A stretch of DNA of 64,000 nucleotides from Tritrichomonas musculus (Eukaryota > Parabasalia > Tritrichomonadida > Tritrichomonadidae). Made by a program: the position numbers and the translations under genes. Positions 21,417 to 32,733 of this stretch are shown here, in pieces. The notes beneath the pieces were generated by a model. It had not been told where the DNA came from, made no database searches, and worked only from the letters and a program-made list of their open reading frames with translations. The number at the start of each line of letters is the position of its first letter. The stretch's first letter is position 1. Location of the stretch: the NCBI GenBank assembly GCA_039105265.1, contig JAPFFF010000015.1:3472001-3536000 (forward strand), given 5' to 3'.

Positions 21417-21518
21417 ACCATTCTCCAAATCAAGACTATTCAGTCGAACCGGAAATTTTTCACATTCAAAAGGATTCAGCAACACTGAATTATTTGCTCT
21501 AACTGGTAAATTTTCAGT

Positions 21519-22579
21519 TTGGGTGAAAACATAAGTTTTCCATACAGGCATTATTTGTATTCAGGAATTAAACCATTCATCAGTGAAAAAGATTCAAAGA
21601 CAATTGAAAGGGAAATAAAGAATAAATATAAAATAGATCTCGACAATTTTGAAGAAAAATATGAAACAGGCGAAAATGACTCATACATCTGTTTTTTAGT
21701 TCGTCAAGATTTAGTTGAAGAATTTATTTCATATGTAAATCGAACCAATACTTCACTTTCAAGTCAAATTCAACCATCAATTTTTGAAACGAATTCATTT
21801 TTGTTGGAAAAAAACAACAATGATTGAATATGCAGCTTTTTTTGGATCAATTCAAATCATTCGATATTTGCAATACAACAATGTTTCATTGGCAAACACT
21901 CTATGGCTTTATGCAGTCCATTCATATAATGCAGAACTGATTCATTTTCTAGAAGAAAATAAAATTAAACCGCTTAAAAGTAAAGCAGAGCATTCGTCGT
22001 GAAAAAGTTGTAACTTATGGAAACATTTTTGAAGAATCAATTAGATGCCACCACAATGAAATTGCTGATTACATAAAAGACAATTTCCTGGATCAATCTC
22101 AAATCAGCAGTTTTGATTCATGTATAATTGATTGTTGTAACTACCATTATTTCCCAAATGATGTTGGATTTATATTCTCTAGGAAACCACAAAAAGATGA
22201 TTTCAATATGCAGCTTTTATGTTCTTCCGTAAAACAAGTCACAATTCCTTCTTCAGTGACTTTAATTAGTGCAAATTTTTTCAATGGATGCTCATCATTG
22301 ACACAAATTGCAATTCCTTCTTCTGCAACTTTAATTGGAGATTTTGTATTCAGTGGATGTTCATCATTAATGCAAATCACAATTCCTTCTTCATCAACTT
22401 CAATTGGAAACAATGTTTTCAATGGATGCACATCATTGACACAAATCACAATTCCTTTTTCTTTATCTTCAATTAGAAACAGTGCTTTTAGTGGATGCTC
22501 ATCATTAAAACAAATCTCAATCCCTTCTCCAGTGACTTCAATTGGAGACTCTGCTTTTAATGGAAATCTTCATAAGTAA
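21519..22579 (+). pseudogene. DUF3447 plus BspA-LRR chimeric gene, frameshifted
   Basis: The N-terminal part matches the DUF3447 module of the intact gene at 13.8 kb: ICFLVRQDLVEEFISYV, SIFETNSFLLEK, MIEYAAFFGSIQIIRYL and LEENKIKPL. The C-terminal part (22208-22579) is about five 23-residue BspA-type LRRs such as SLTQITIPFSLSSIRNSAF. DUF3447 followed by BspA LRR is a recurrent trichomonad arrangement. The frame changes twice, near 21815 at an A-run and near 22000, and the upstream N-domain is absent, so it is a pseudogene. It ends with a clean TAA after NGNLHK. Confidence 0.75.
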
Positions 22580-22865
22580 ATGATTGGTTTGTGTTATAAT
22601 ATAAATTACTATAATAATAGACATATTTATTTAATTAAACTTCATGATTTTTTTTAAGATGATGATGTTGATAGAGATTATGCTTTGAAAAAAAAAGTAT
22701 GAAGAAATGGTAGAAATGATTGATTAATAAATTTTGTAATATTTAAATAAAATTAAAATTAATAATAACGATTTGTAATTTCCAATATTGAAAAGCAAAT
22801 ATGCATTAATATTTGCTTTGTTGATAAAAAAATTGCTTTGATCAGAAGAATTTATTTCATATGTA

Positions 22866-23593
22866 GAAGGGGTGAAGCTCCTGATTTTCAATATGATTCA
22901 TTTTATAATTTTATATCATTATATTTATTTGCTGTTAAGATTATTTTTCCAAATTGTATTCATTTTTATATGGTGAAAAAAAAGATATAGGTATTTTTAT
23001 ATAAATCATTGAATTGTTAATCGTGTAAGTAAATATTGACCATATTAAAAACGGTTTAATTTTTTTAAAAATTTTATGATTATTTAATAAAACTTCCAAA
23101 CTTTTTGAATTCATTGAATTTTTTTCTTTTAATTTTTATTCGTTGTTTTTTGGATATATGATTAAAATTTAAAGATAATTCTTTTTGTATTTTAAATAAT
23201 CTCGATTATCGATTAAATATTTAATATTATTTGTTCTAAAAAAGCCAAATATTATGAAATAATTTTGATATCAAAAGATTGGTCATATAAATTGGCATAC
23301 AATTTTATATCTTACATTAATAAATGTATTTTTATTTATTTTTATTGCGTTATATAACATCGTATTGAAGTTCACATAGAAAATTATGTTTTTTACTTTC
23401 TGAGCAAAAAGAAGTTTTTCATTCAATTTTTTTGATTTAAAATAGCATTATCTTGAATTTTTTACACATTAATGCTTATAACACTTGTTCAAATATATTT
23501 TATAATATGTATTCATTATAAATAAATAATTAATATTGCAATATAACTATCATAAAATGAAAAAGGTTAACGGTCGAAGAGCTTCGCCCCTTC
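22866..23593. mobile_element. Short Mutator-like (MULE-type) nonautonomous DNA transposon
   Basis: The ends are inverted: GAAGGGGTGAAGCTCCT at the left and the complement of GAAGGGGCGAAGCTCTT at the right. Both flanks carry the same 10 bp, TTCATATGTA (22856-22865 and 23594-23603), a perfect target-site duplication. A 9-11 bp duplication is characteristic of Mutator-like elements. The 728-bp interior has no transposase ORF, so it would have been moved by another copy. The short imperfect inverted repeat (about 15 of 17) leaves some doubt. Confidence 0.6.
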
Positions 23594-23822
23594 TTCATAT
23601 GTAAAAAAAAAAAAAAATTATATATAAAACCATTTTTTGTTGTTATGAATTTTAAATACAAAATTAACAAACCCAATTATATCCGCTACATAAAGGTACA
23701 AAAGAATACCATGCCCAATCTTTTCAATATTAGAAATTTCTTTTGAAAACGGAAAAAAAATTCAGAGCACGGTCAAATAAATTCTAAAATTTCAATACTA
23801 TTTCAATTATTATAGGATCTTC

Positions 23823-23829
23823 TCATTTC
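23823..23829 (+). promoter_or_regulatory. Initiator-like TCATTTC for the giant Sel1 kinase
   Basis: TCATTTC lies nine bases before the ATG at 23839 and fits the trichomonad initiator TCAY(T/A). Confidence 0.55.
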
Positions 23830-23838
23830 TTAGAAGAA

Positions 23839-26800
23839 ATGGAAAAATCAAATTTGGTATATCGAGATATTCCCCAAAGGTATAAAAAAGATCTGGATAG
23901 AATTTCATCTGAAACCATTAAAAATATTTATTCCAATTTTTCTTTTTTATATCTTGAATTAAATTCTAATAATACTAATAAACGAAAAATCGAAGAATTA
24001 TTGGCATCGACACTCCAACAACCTAAATTTTTAGTATACAAAATTGATCTTCCATGTGAATCAGAATTAGTTAAAGCCATTATATGCATAGAAAAAAAAT
24101 GCATAATTATTGAATCAATTGATATTAATTTGCTTGAAAAAATCGTCAAATTATCGAATCCAGATTATATTAATGCTAGTAATCCGATAACTGAAGTACA
24201 AAATTTTATTAAATATTCTCATTTTAGTGATTTTAACGTAAATAATTTTGTTAAATATACATTTAATGCAATAATGGGGTTTCTCATAAAGAGATATTTT
24301 TATCCAACAAAATATTTTAAAGATCCATCATTTTTTGTTTTTAATTATTCTCAAGAAGAAGAAGAAAAACAAAAAGAAATTAACAAAAAACTAGAAGAAA
24401 AAATATTAAATGAATACGAATTCAACGAAAATCGTTTTGATCTTATCAAATATCATATCAATACAGAACCTAATCAAAATGCAACTTTTGCTGAAAGCGA
24501 TTTCATTGAAATAGATAAGATTAACTCAAACACCGGAACTTACTTTTGCCTTGCTATTCATGTTAAGACTCTTTACCTCTTTTTACTTAAAAAAATTAAT
24601 CAAAATGAGAGTCAACATGAAATAGAATTTTGTGAAAAATATTCGCATCGCTGCATGACCAAGTTTTATGGATTCATAAAGAAAAAAGAAGACATAGTTG
24701 GCTTTGTATATGAATTTATGTCAAATGGAACATTAAGCGACTATATGAGTAAAAAAGCAATCAGCCAAGTTGAATCATTTACTATTGCTAACAGACTTTT
24801 TCAGGCGATTAATTATCTTCATTTAAATCATCTCATTCATAGAGATATTAAGCCAAACAACATTCTTTTCAATCATGACAATGAACCTTTTTTGTCCGAT
24901 AATGATAGAATTCGAGGTATTTGTACAGATACAGAAATGACAGGAGATTTGGGAAGCCTATTTTATACATCACCAGAACAAGATAGCAATGAAAATGTGT
25001 CATTTCCAACTGACATTTTTGCATTTGGTCTCATTGTTTACTTTCTTTTTGAAAAGAAAGAATTTAAGGAATCAAAGTCTTTTAAACAAAAACAAATTGA
25101 GTTTACACCAATGACGAAGGGATCCAAAAGCATTCAAAATCTTTATCAATTATGTGTCAAATTAGATCAAAAAGAAAGAATAACAGACAAAGAAATTTAT
25201 GATATTTTATATGATGAAGCTTTAAATTTAAGTTTCTTTGATGATTGTGATTTGGAAGTTAATGTAAATGAAGCAATTCAATATTTCCATGAAAATTCAT
25301 TTTTAATATTCAATACTGAAAAGAAAGAAATCAACGAAAAAGCTATTTTCTGGTACTCTAGATTTTTTGTTCAATATCTGGCCAATAGAAATGATATTCC
25401 AACATTTATTTTCCAATTTGGAATTCTTTATGACGACAAACTCGGAATTAAAAATGACATTTCAAAATCGATAAAATATACAGAACTTGCCGCAAAATTA
25501 GGTAATTCAAAAGCTCTTTGCAATTTATCAAGCAATTACATAATAGGAAAAGGTGTCAAACAAGATATTGCAAAAGGAATTGAACTCCTTCAATCATTAT
25601 CAAAAAATAACTCAGATGCTTGCCTTTCATTAGGTAGTATTTACCTGGAAGGCATTGGAGTTGAACAAGATATATCAAAAGGAATTGAATATTATCATTT
25701 ATCAGCTCAGTTAAACAATTCAAAAGCACTATTTTTACTTGGAAATTTCTATTTGGTAGGTCATTTTGTCAAGCAAGATTATAAAAAATCTAGAGAATAT
25801 TATAAAAAAGCTGCGGATCTAAATAATTCTGATGCACTTTTGCATCTAGAAGAAATTTACAGTTGTGGCTATGGTGTTGAAAAAAATGATTTGGAAGCGT
25901 TTAATTACGTAGAAAAATCAGCAAAATTAAACAATCCAGAAGCTTTACTCCATTTAGGAATAGATTATATGAATGGGAATATAGTTGAACAAAATTACAA
26001 CATAGCAAAAGAGTGCTTTGAAAAAGCAGCTAAACACAATCATTCTGATGCTCTTTTATACTTGGGAAATTTTTATAAATTTGGCAAAGGAGTTGAAAAA
26101 AATTTGACAAAAGCATTCGAATATTACAATTTGTCTGCACAACTGCATAATACCAAAGCACTTCTTATTGTAGGGGACTGCTATTTCTATGGGAATGGTG
26201 TTGATAAGGATTATTCGAAAGCAAAAGAATACTTTGAATTTTTAGCTAAACAAAATGATTCTAATGCTTTAATATCGTTAGGTGAACTTTATTTTTATGG
26301 AAAAGGTGTTGAGCAGAATTATTTAAAAGCTAAAGAATTTTATGAAAAAGCATCCCTGCAAGAAAATCCAATTGCCTTTTTCAAACTTGGATATCTATAT
26401 GAAAAAGGATTAGGGGTTAAGCAAAATTATCAAACTGCAATTAATTTTTACTCTTTATCAATACAAAGAGGTAATTCTCAAGCCATGCTATGTTTAGGGG
26501 ATTTGTATGTCGAAGGAAATGGTGTTAAGCAAGATTATGAAAAAGCAAAAAAATTGTATGAATTAGCAGCTCAGCAGAATGATTCAAATGCTTTTTTAAA
26601 ATTAGGTAATCTTTATAAAAATGGGTTTGGCGTTAAATTAAATCATGAAAAAGCAATTGACTATTTAATGAGTGCCGCAAAATTTGATAATCCTGAAGCA
26701 TTGAATCTATTGGGTGATATTTATTTTAGTGGTCGTTATGTTCCACAAAATTACCAAAAGGCTATAGAATATTATAAAAGATCGGCAGAACTAGGTAATT

Positions 26801-29781
26801 CTAAAGCCAATAATAGTTTAGGAAATATTTACTTCCATGGCTTTGGAATTGATTCAGACTTTTCAAAGGCAAAAAATTATTTTGAAATAGCTTCAAAAGA
26901 AAATGATTCAAATTCTCTCTTTAGTTTGGGACTTATGCACTTAAAAGGTTTTGGATGCAAACCTGATTATCAAAAAGCTAGGGAATACTTAGACTTGTCT
27001 GCTAAACAAAATAATTCTGAGGCCCTTTTTTATTTGGGAAATGTTTATGAAAAAGGTGTCGGGGTGAAAGAAGATATATCGAAAGCTATCGAATATTATG
27101 AATTAGCAGCAAAACAAAATAATAAAAAAGCAATTAATAACTTGGGTGTAAAATATTTCACTGGCCAAGGAGTTCAACAAAATTATGAAAAAGCAAGAGA
27201 ATATTTCGAATTAATTGAAAATGAAAAAGAACCAAATGTAATGAATTTTCTGGGAATAATATATCAAAAAGGTTTGGGAGTTGATGAAGATTATGCTAAA
27301 GCTTTAAAATATTTTGAAACAGCAGTCCAACAAAATGATCCAGAGGGATATGCAAATTTAGGCAATCTTTATTTCAGCGGACTTGGAGTTAAGAAAGATT
27401 ATTTAAAGGCAAAAGATTTATATGAAGTAGCAGCACAACATAATAATGCTACCGCATTTTTTCAATTAGGTCTTATTTATGAAAATGGATTTGAAGTCAA
27501 GCAAGATCATTTGAAGGCAAAAGAATATTATGAATTAGCAGCAAAAAATAATGATACTTTTGCAATGGTTAGATTAGGTAACTTTTATGAAAATGGACTT
27601 GGGAATAAGCAAGATTATTTGAAAGCAAAAGAACTTTATGAACTGGCTTCAAAAAAAAATTTTCCTTTAGCATTCTTTCATTTGGGAAATCTTTATTATT
27701 ATGGTCATGGCGTTGAAAAAAATTTTATCCATGCCATTGAACAGTATAAGAAAGCTGCTGATCTAAATGATATAAACTCATGCTTAATGTTGGGAAATAT
27801 TTATTATAATGGAGATGATACTCCGAAAAATTTTGATGAAGCCATAAAATATTTTAAAAATGCAGCAATGAAAGGCGATTCAGATGCCCTTTTGAATTTA
27901 GGATTTATGTATATGAATGGAGATGGTGTTGTAAAAGATTATAAAAAAGCAATATATTATTTCGATTTGTCAGCCAAACAAAATAATTCTGTTGCATTAA
28001 ATAATCTTGGAATTTGTTATATAAAAGGATTAGGTGTTAAAAAAGATTATGATAAAGCAAGAGAATTCTTTGAATTATCAGCTAAAAATAAAAATTCAAA
28101 TGCTTTTGTATTTTTAGGAAATCTCTATCAAAATGGAGATGGTGTTCCAAAGAATTATCAAAAAGCAATTGGATATTACGAATCAGCAGTTAAATTAAAG
28201 AATTCAAAGGCAATGGTTAATTTAGGTTATATTTACTTATATGGCCTTGGTGTTCCAATTGATTATTCAAAAGCACGTGATTTATTCAAAAATGCAGCTG
28301 ATGAGAATAATCCATTTGGATTTATAAATTTAGCTGATATTTATACTCAAGGTTTTGGTGTCCCAAAAGATTATTCATTAGCAAAACATTTGCTTGAAAA
28401 AGCAGCCGCATTAAATAATTCATATGCAAATTTATGCTTAGGAAATTTTTCCTTTTTTGGTGAATATGATGAAAAGGACTACAGAAAAGCAAAAGAATAT
28501 TACGAATTAGCTGCGAAATTAAATAATTCAACTGCTTATTTGTATCTAGGTATAATGTATATGAAGGGATATGGTGTTGAAAAGGATTATAAAAAAGCTT
28601 ATGAAAATTTAGATTTAGCTACTTATCTGAAAAATCCAACTGCATATTTCCTTTTAGCTGTTTTAAATGATGGAAACTATGGCATTGAACAAGACTATAG
28701 AAAAGTAAGAGATTATTTTGAATTGGCAGCTAAAAATAATGTTCCTGAAGCTCTTTATTTCATGGGTTATTATCATTCAACAGGCGAAGTTTTTGACACT
28801 GATATAAACAAAGCAATCGATTTCTATGAAAGATGCACTAAAGCTGATAGTTGTACATTACATTTAGATGATCCTCATAATGGAGTTTCTGTTACTTTTT
28901 ATCATTATAATGCATACAAAAATATATCATATAATGATCTTGGTTTAATCTACTTGCTTGTTTTGGGTGATCAAAAGAAAGCTCAAGAAAACATTAAAGA
29001 AGCTGCCTTTGCTGAGTATCCTTTTGCTCAAAATAATTTTGGATTGATCAATCAATTATATTTAAATAAACCAGAAAGAGCAGAACAAATGTATGAAAGT
29101 GCCACTAAAAACAATTTTGCAATGGCTGAATTCAATCTTGGTCAAATTAGAGAAAAAGAAGGGAAAATTGAAGAGTCAATAAATTATTATATTAAGGCAT
29201 CAGATCATCAAGATGAAGATGTAACATATAAGAATGTTATTGTTTATGATAAAAGATTAGATATATCTAAATCATTCATCCTTTGTCTCACAAACTTGAA
29301 ACTTACCAAGCATTATTTAATGAAATCGAACTTAGTTAATTCCAAAAAATACTTTATTAGATCTTTTTATAAAGTTCTCGAAAATTGCCCATTCAAAATG
29401 CTTTTTGATCCACTTAACAAGGAGAATAAATTTTCATATTTGAGATCACTGATTTTGAGCAATTCATTATTTAATCTTGTTGATGAAAAGAAAGATATAA
29501 AAATGGGATTAAATCAACAAAACCAAACAAGAGATGAATTGGTTTTTACAAAAGTATCTGATTTGTTCGATTTTGTTATCAAGAATCAAAATTTATTGAA
29601 TTGCTTTATTTTGGAAATAAATAATATTATTGAGATAATGGAATCAGAATTGTACAAGCCTCCTTATTTAATTTTATTTGGGAGAATATTAATCAAGCAA
29701 GCAAAGAAAGAAGAAAATACAAATCTTCCAGCTTTAAGAGATCAATTTTATTATGGATTAGGAAATATTACAAATTATTAA
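23839..29781 (+). CDS. Giant kinase-like protein with about 32 Sel1 repeats
   Basis: 1980 residues. The N-terminal module (about 1-200, with KRYFYPTKYFKDPSFF) is shared with the gene at 42778-47118. The kinase domain (about 215-470) lacks a glycine loop, keeps a Lys pair in FLLKKI, has YEFMSNGTL and HRDIKPNN near 333, but the DFG position reads DND; SPEQ replaces APE. From about 525 to 1673 there is an unbroken run of about 32 Sel1 repeats of 36 residues, consensus A(L/F)xxLGNxYxxGxGVxxDYxKAxxYYELAAKxN. A helical C-terminus has weaker repeats. The likely product is a large cytoplasmic scaffold whose kinase fold may be weakly active or inactive. The TAAAA at the stop fits a trichomonad 3' end. 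Confidence 0.92.
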   Translation: MEKSNLVYRDIPQRYKKDLDRISSETIKNIYSNFSFLYLELNSNNTNKRKIEELLASTLQQPKFLVYKIDLPCESELVKAIICIEKKCIIIESIDINLLEKIVKLSNPDYINASNPITEVQNFIKYSHFSDFNVNNFVKYTFNAIMGFLIKRYFYPTKYFKDPSFFVFNYSQEEEEKQKEINKKLEEKILNEYEFNENRFDLIKYHINTEPNQNATFAESDFIEIDKINSNTGTYFCLAIHVKTLYLFLLKKINQNESQHEIEFCEKYSHRCMTKFYGFIKKKEDIVGFVYEFMSNGTLSDYMSKKAISQVESFTIANRLFQAINYLHLNHLIHRDIKPNNILFNHDNEPFLSDNDRIRGICTDTEMTGDLGSLFYTSPEQDSNENVSFPTDIFAFGLIVYFLFEKKEFKESKSFKQKQIEFTPMTKGSKSIQNLYQLCVKLDQKERITDKEIYDILYDEALNLSFFDDCDLEVNVNEAIQYFHENSFLIFNTEKKEINEKAIFWYSRFFVQYLANRNDIPTFIFQFGILYDDKLGIKNDISKSIKYTELAAKLGNSKALCNLSSNYIIGKGVKQDIAKGIELLQSLSKNNSDACLSLGSIYLEGIGVEQDISKGIEYYHLSAQLNNSKALFLLGNFYLVGHFVKQDYKKSREYYKKAADLNNSDALLHLEEIYSCGYGVEKNDLEAFNYVEKSAKLNNPEALLHLGIDYMNGNIVEQNYNIAKECFEKAAKHNHSDALLYLGNFYKFGKGVEKNLTKAFEYYNLSAQLHNTKALLIVGDCYFYGNGVDKDYSKAKEYFEFLAKQNDSNALISLGELYFYGKGVEQNYLKAKEFYEKASLQENPIAFFKLGYLYEKGLGVKQNYQTAINFYSLSIQRGNSQAMLCLGDLYVEGNGVKQDYEKAKKLYELAAQQNDSNAFLKLGNLYKNGFGVKLNHEKAIDYLMSAAKFDNPEALNLLGDIYFSGRYVPQNYQKAIEYYKRSAELGNSKANNSLGNIYFHGFGIDSDFSKAKNYFEIASKENDSNSLFSLGLMHLKGFGCKPDYQKAREYLDLSAKQNNSEALFYLGNVYEKGVGVKEDISKAIEYYELAAKQNNKKAINNLGVKYFTGQGVQQNYEKAREYFELIENEKEPNVMNFLGIIYQKGLGVDEDYAKALKYFETAVQQNDPEGYANLGNLYFSGLGVKKDYLKAKDLYEVAAQHNNATAFFQLGLIYENGFEVKQDHLKAKEYYELAAKNNDTFAMVRLGNFYENGLGNKQDYLKAKELYELASKKNFPLAFFHLGNLYYYGHGVEKNFIHAIEQYKKAADLNDINSCLMLGNIYYNGDDTPKNFDEAIKYFKNAAMKGDSDALLNLGFMYMNGDGVVKDYKKAIYYFDLSAKQNNSVALNNLGICYIKGLGVKKDYDKAREFFELSAKNKNSNAFVFLGNLYQNGDGVPKNYQKAIGYYESAVKLKNSKAMVNLGYIYLYGLGVPIDYSKARDLFKNAADENNPFGFINLADIYTQGFGVPKDYSLAKHLLEKAAALNNSYANLCLGNFSFFGEYDEKDYRKAKEYYELAAKLNNSTAYLYLGIMYMKGYGVEKDYKKAYENLDLATYLKNPTAYFLLAVLNDGNYGIEQDYRKVRDYFELAAKNNVPEALYFMGYYHSTGEVFDTDINKAIDFYERCTKADSCTLHLDDPHNGVSVTFYHYNAYKNISYNDLGLIYLLVLGDQKKAQENIKEAAFAEYPFAQNNFGLINQLYLNKPERAEQMYESATKNNFAMAEFNLGQIREKEGKIEESINYYIKASDHQDEDVTYKNVIVYDKRLDISKSFILCLTNLKLTKHYLMKSNLVNSKKYFIRSFYKVLENCPFKMLFDPLNKENKFSYLRSLILSNSLFNLVDEKKDIKMGLNQQNQTRDELVFTKVSDLFDFVIKNQNLLNCFILEINNIIEIMESELYKPPYLILFGRILIKQAKKEENTNLPALRDQFYYGLGNITNY

Positions 29782-30494
29782 AATTATTTACCACAAAATA
29801 CTCATTTTTTGAAAATTATTTATTTATAACACGCTTTATAATTAATAATTATCATAATATCATATTTGTTATTAATATTAGATTTTATTACATTGAAAAA
29901 TATTCATTCAACCTAGTAAATATTGATTTAAATATAATTGTTGTATTAATTAAATCAACAATTTTAATAAAAAAATATAACTGATTATACAATTTTTTTA
30001 TATAAATACTTCTTAAATAACTCTTTTGAACTCATAATTCTATTAGAAATTTACCAAATAATGATTATTAATAAAAATACAATAAAAATATGATTTTCAA
30101 AATTTATTTCAAAAATCAATTTAAGGGCATATTTAAAATGATAGATGAGGCCAATTTCAAATGATATTAGATATTTTAGGTGGTTTGAATTTTCGATAAG
30201 AAATTGACCTTTCCTATCACATTAAAACAAAAAGATGATTTTTGATAGTAATATTATTCAAATCCAAATCATCAGATAAATTTGAGAATAAAAAATTATT
30301 TTTTTTAATCATGAAATAAATAAAGAGAAATATTATTTAGTACGTATAATTATGATTTAATATAGAATAATTCAAAAATTGAATGAAAAATTAACAGCAA
30401 TTCAATTTTTTCTAAGAAGCATATGAATTTTTTTCACAGTATATCAAAAGTCTCTTTTAAAATTATTTTGAAAAAAATTATTATCTAATCCATT
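29782..30494. other. AT-rich spacer
   Basis: No gene or clear repeat. It contains the 3' end of the giant kinase and the promoter of the epimerase. Confidence 0.6.
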
Positions 30495-30501
30495 TCATTT
30501 T
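30495..30501 (+). promoter_or_regulatory. Initiator-like TCATTTT for the epimerase gene
   Basis: TCATTTTTA directly precedes the ATG at 30504. The A at 30497 would give a leader of only 7 nt, as is typical of trichomonad initiators. Confidence 0.65.
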
Positions 30502-30503
30502 TA

Positions 30504-32345
30504 ATGTTTGCTCTTAACTTCTTCTTAATTAATCTACTCAAGAACTCATTCAGCATGATCAAAGACTCAAAAAATGAAGCAAATTCTCTTTTGCTACAAA
30601 ATTCAGGAATTAAAGAAAGTTCAATTTATTACAACTATTCAAATGTTCTAAATTCAACATCACAATACACTATATTTCACAATTATACAGCTAAGAAAAC
30701 CGTTTTCATCACTGGAGCGACAGGAGTAATGGGACAAGCAACATTAAATGAATTTGTCAAGCATCTAGATGAATTCAAACTAAAATTATTAATACTGCCA
30801 AATAAAGAAAGCAAGAGAGTGATCAACCGATACATTAAAAAGTATGGAAAAGAGAATATTGAAATAATATGGGGAGATTTACTTAATTATGATGATGTTC
30901 TTAATGGAGTAAAAGGATCAGATTATGTTCTTCATATCGGAGGTTTGGTTTCACCAATGGCCGATGCATATCCATATTTAACTCAAAAAGTTAATGTTGA
31001 TTCTGCGAAAAATATTGTTAAAGCTATTTTAGCTCAACCAAACAAAGATGAAATTAAAGTATGCTACATTGGTTCAGTTGCTGAAACAGGAAATAGAAAT
31101 TATCCTATTCACTGGGGACGAACAGGTGATCCAATCAAAGTTTCAATTTACGATCATTATGGATTATCAAAAGTTTTGGCTGAAAGAGTCTTTGTTGAAA
31201 GTGGAATTCGTAATTGGGTAGTATTAAGACAATCAGGAATATTACATCCAGGTTTATTCAAGCATATGGATCCAATTATTTTCACAATTTCAATGAATAA
31301 TGTTCTAGAATGGTGTACTGTCGAAGACAGTGGAAGATTAATGCTCAATATGGTTTTATATGATAAGAATAATGAATTATCACCAGATTTTTGGAAACGT
31401 TTTTATAACATTGGCTCTGGTGAAAATTATCGTTTAACCAATTATGAATTCGAAAACTTAATCTTTGAAAATATCGGATTAGGAAAAGTTGACAACTCAT
31501 TCCAACCAAATTGGTTTTCGTCAAAGAATTTTCATGGTCATTATTACATCGATAGTGATGTTTTAGAGGACTATCTTCATTTTAGAGAAAACTTGCCCAC
31601 AATTGAATACTTCCAAAGAATGTTAACCAAAATAGATTTTTACTATCGAATTCCAAAATACTTACCAATGAAAAGAACAATCTCTTTCTTTGTTAAAATT
31701 TTCATGAAATTAATTGCAAGCACAAAAACATTAGGATCAATTGATTGGATCAGAAGTAACAACACAGAAAGAATATCAGCATTTTATGGCTCTCTTGAAG
31801 AATATAATCAAATCCCTAAAGATTGGTCACATTTCAAAATTGAGAAGTATAACACATCAATCAGTGATGGAATTACAAGAAAGCTGAATCATGGTTATAA
31901 TGAAAACAAACCATTGAGCGAAATTGATATCGATGATTTACGCCAGGCAGCAAAATATCGAGGTGGTGAACTCATCAGCAAATTCATGAGAAAAGGAGAT
32001 TTGGATACAAAATTAATTTGGAGATGTGGACACTGTGGAAAAGTATTCAAAGCAAGTCCACGATTAATTCTTCTTGGTGGACATTGGTGCCCTCATTGTT
32101 ATATTCCAAAGAAATCATGGAATTATGATTCAATAGCAAAGACAAATCCATTCTTTGCTCAAGTTTGGTACAATGATCACCGAAATAATGAAAATAATGT
32201 TTATCATTTTGACGAATTATTCAACAAGCAATGCTATTTGAATGATCGTTTTCATCCATTTCGTCAATTTAAAGAAACTCAATCTTGGTTGGTTTCTATT
32301 ATCAAATTATTTTTACGACAGTATTCTCATTGTTTTGTTTTTTAA
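30504..32345 (+). CDS. NAD-dependent epimerase/dehydratase fused to a treble-clef zinc module
   Basis: 613 residues. The extended short-chain dehydrogenase part (about 65-400) has the nucleotide-binding motif TGATGVMG at about 69, a GDL acidic strand end, IGSVAETG and the catalytic YGLSK at about 218. It therefore probably oxidises, reduces or epimerises a nucleotide-sugar or sterol-like substrate with NAD(P). The C-terminal part (about 455-560) is different: AKYRGGELIS, WRCGHCGKVFKASP, GGHWCPHC, then NPFFAQVWYND. This matches the W-C-x-x-(G)H/C...CPxC layout of the DUF4379/treble-clef family, usually found in viruses and bacteria. One zinc would be bound by the two CxxC pairs (507-532). A hydrophobic N-terminus (FALNFFLINLL) could be a weak membrane or signal segment. 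The fusion is unusual; the frame is continuous. Confidence 0.88.
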   Translation: MFALNFFLINLLKNSFSMIKDSKNEANSLLLQNSGIKESSIYYNYSNVLNSTSQYTIFHNYTAKKTVFITGATGVMGQATLNEFVKHLDEFKLKLLILPNKESKRVINRYIKKYGKENIEIIWGDLLNYDDVLNGVKGSDYVLHIGGLVSPMADAYPYLTQKVNVDSAKNIVKAILAQPNKDEIKVCYIGSVAETGNRNYPIHWGRTGDPIKVSIYDHYGLSKVLAERVFVESGIRNWVVLRQSGILHPGLFKHMDPIIFTISMNNVLEWCTVEDSGRLMLNMVLYDKNNELSPDFWKRFYNIGSGENYRLTNYEFENLIFENIGLGKVDNSFQPNWFSSKNFHGHYYIDSDVLEDYLHFRENLPTIEYFQRMLTKIDFYYRIPKYLPMKRTISFFVKIFMKLIASTKTLGSIDWIRSNNTERISAFYGSLEEYNQIPKDWSHFKIEKYNTSISDGITRKLNHGYNENKPLSEIDIDDLRQAAKYRGGELISKFMRKGDLDTKLIWRCGHCGKVFKASPRLILLGGHWCPHCYIPKKSWNYDSIAKTNPFFAQVWYNDHRNNENNVYHFDELFNKQCYLNDRFHPFRQFKETQSWLVSIIKLFLRQYSHCFVF

Positions 32346-32733
32346 GATATTCAAATATATAATTCTTTAATAAAATATGTGATTATTATTTTTTTAATCT
32401 TTATCGGAATCACAATTATTTTCAAAATGCAATCTGTACCAGATTTGATATCAAATATTTCTAATACATATCAAAAGTTTTCATACAATTTGAAAATTGG
32501 CATCATAATCAAAAGAATAGCAACCAAATACAGAAATGCTAGATGAAATTTAAACGCTCACCCATTATTTAAATGAATTAACGGTAGTTACTTTAATATT
32601 ATCCTCAAAAAAAACTTTTCTCAATTAATATGAAGTTTTAAATCAGCCAAGAAATCTATTTATTGAAGTTTTTATTCAATTAAAAATAACTTTTTCTAAT
32701 GACAAAAATGCTCTAAAGAAAAATAATTATTTA

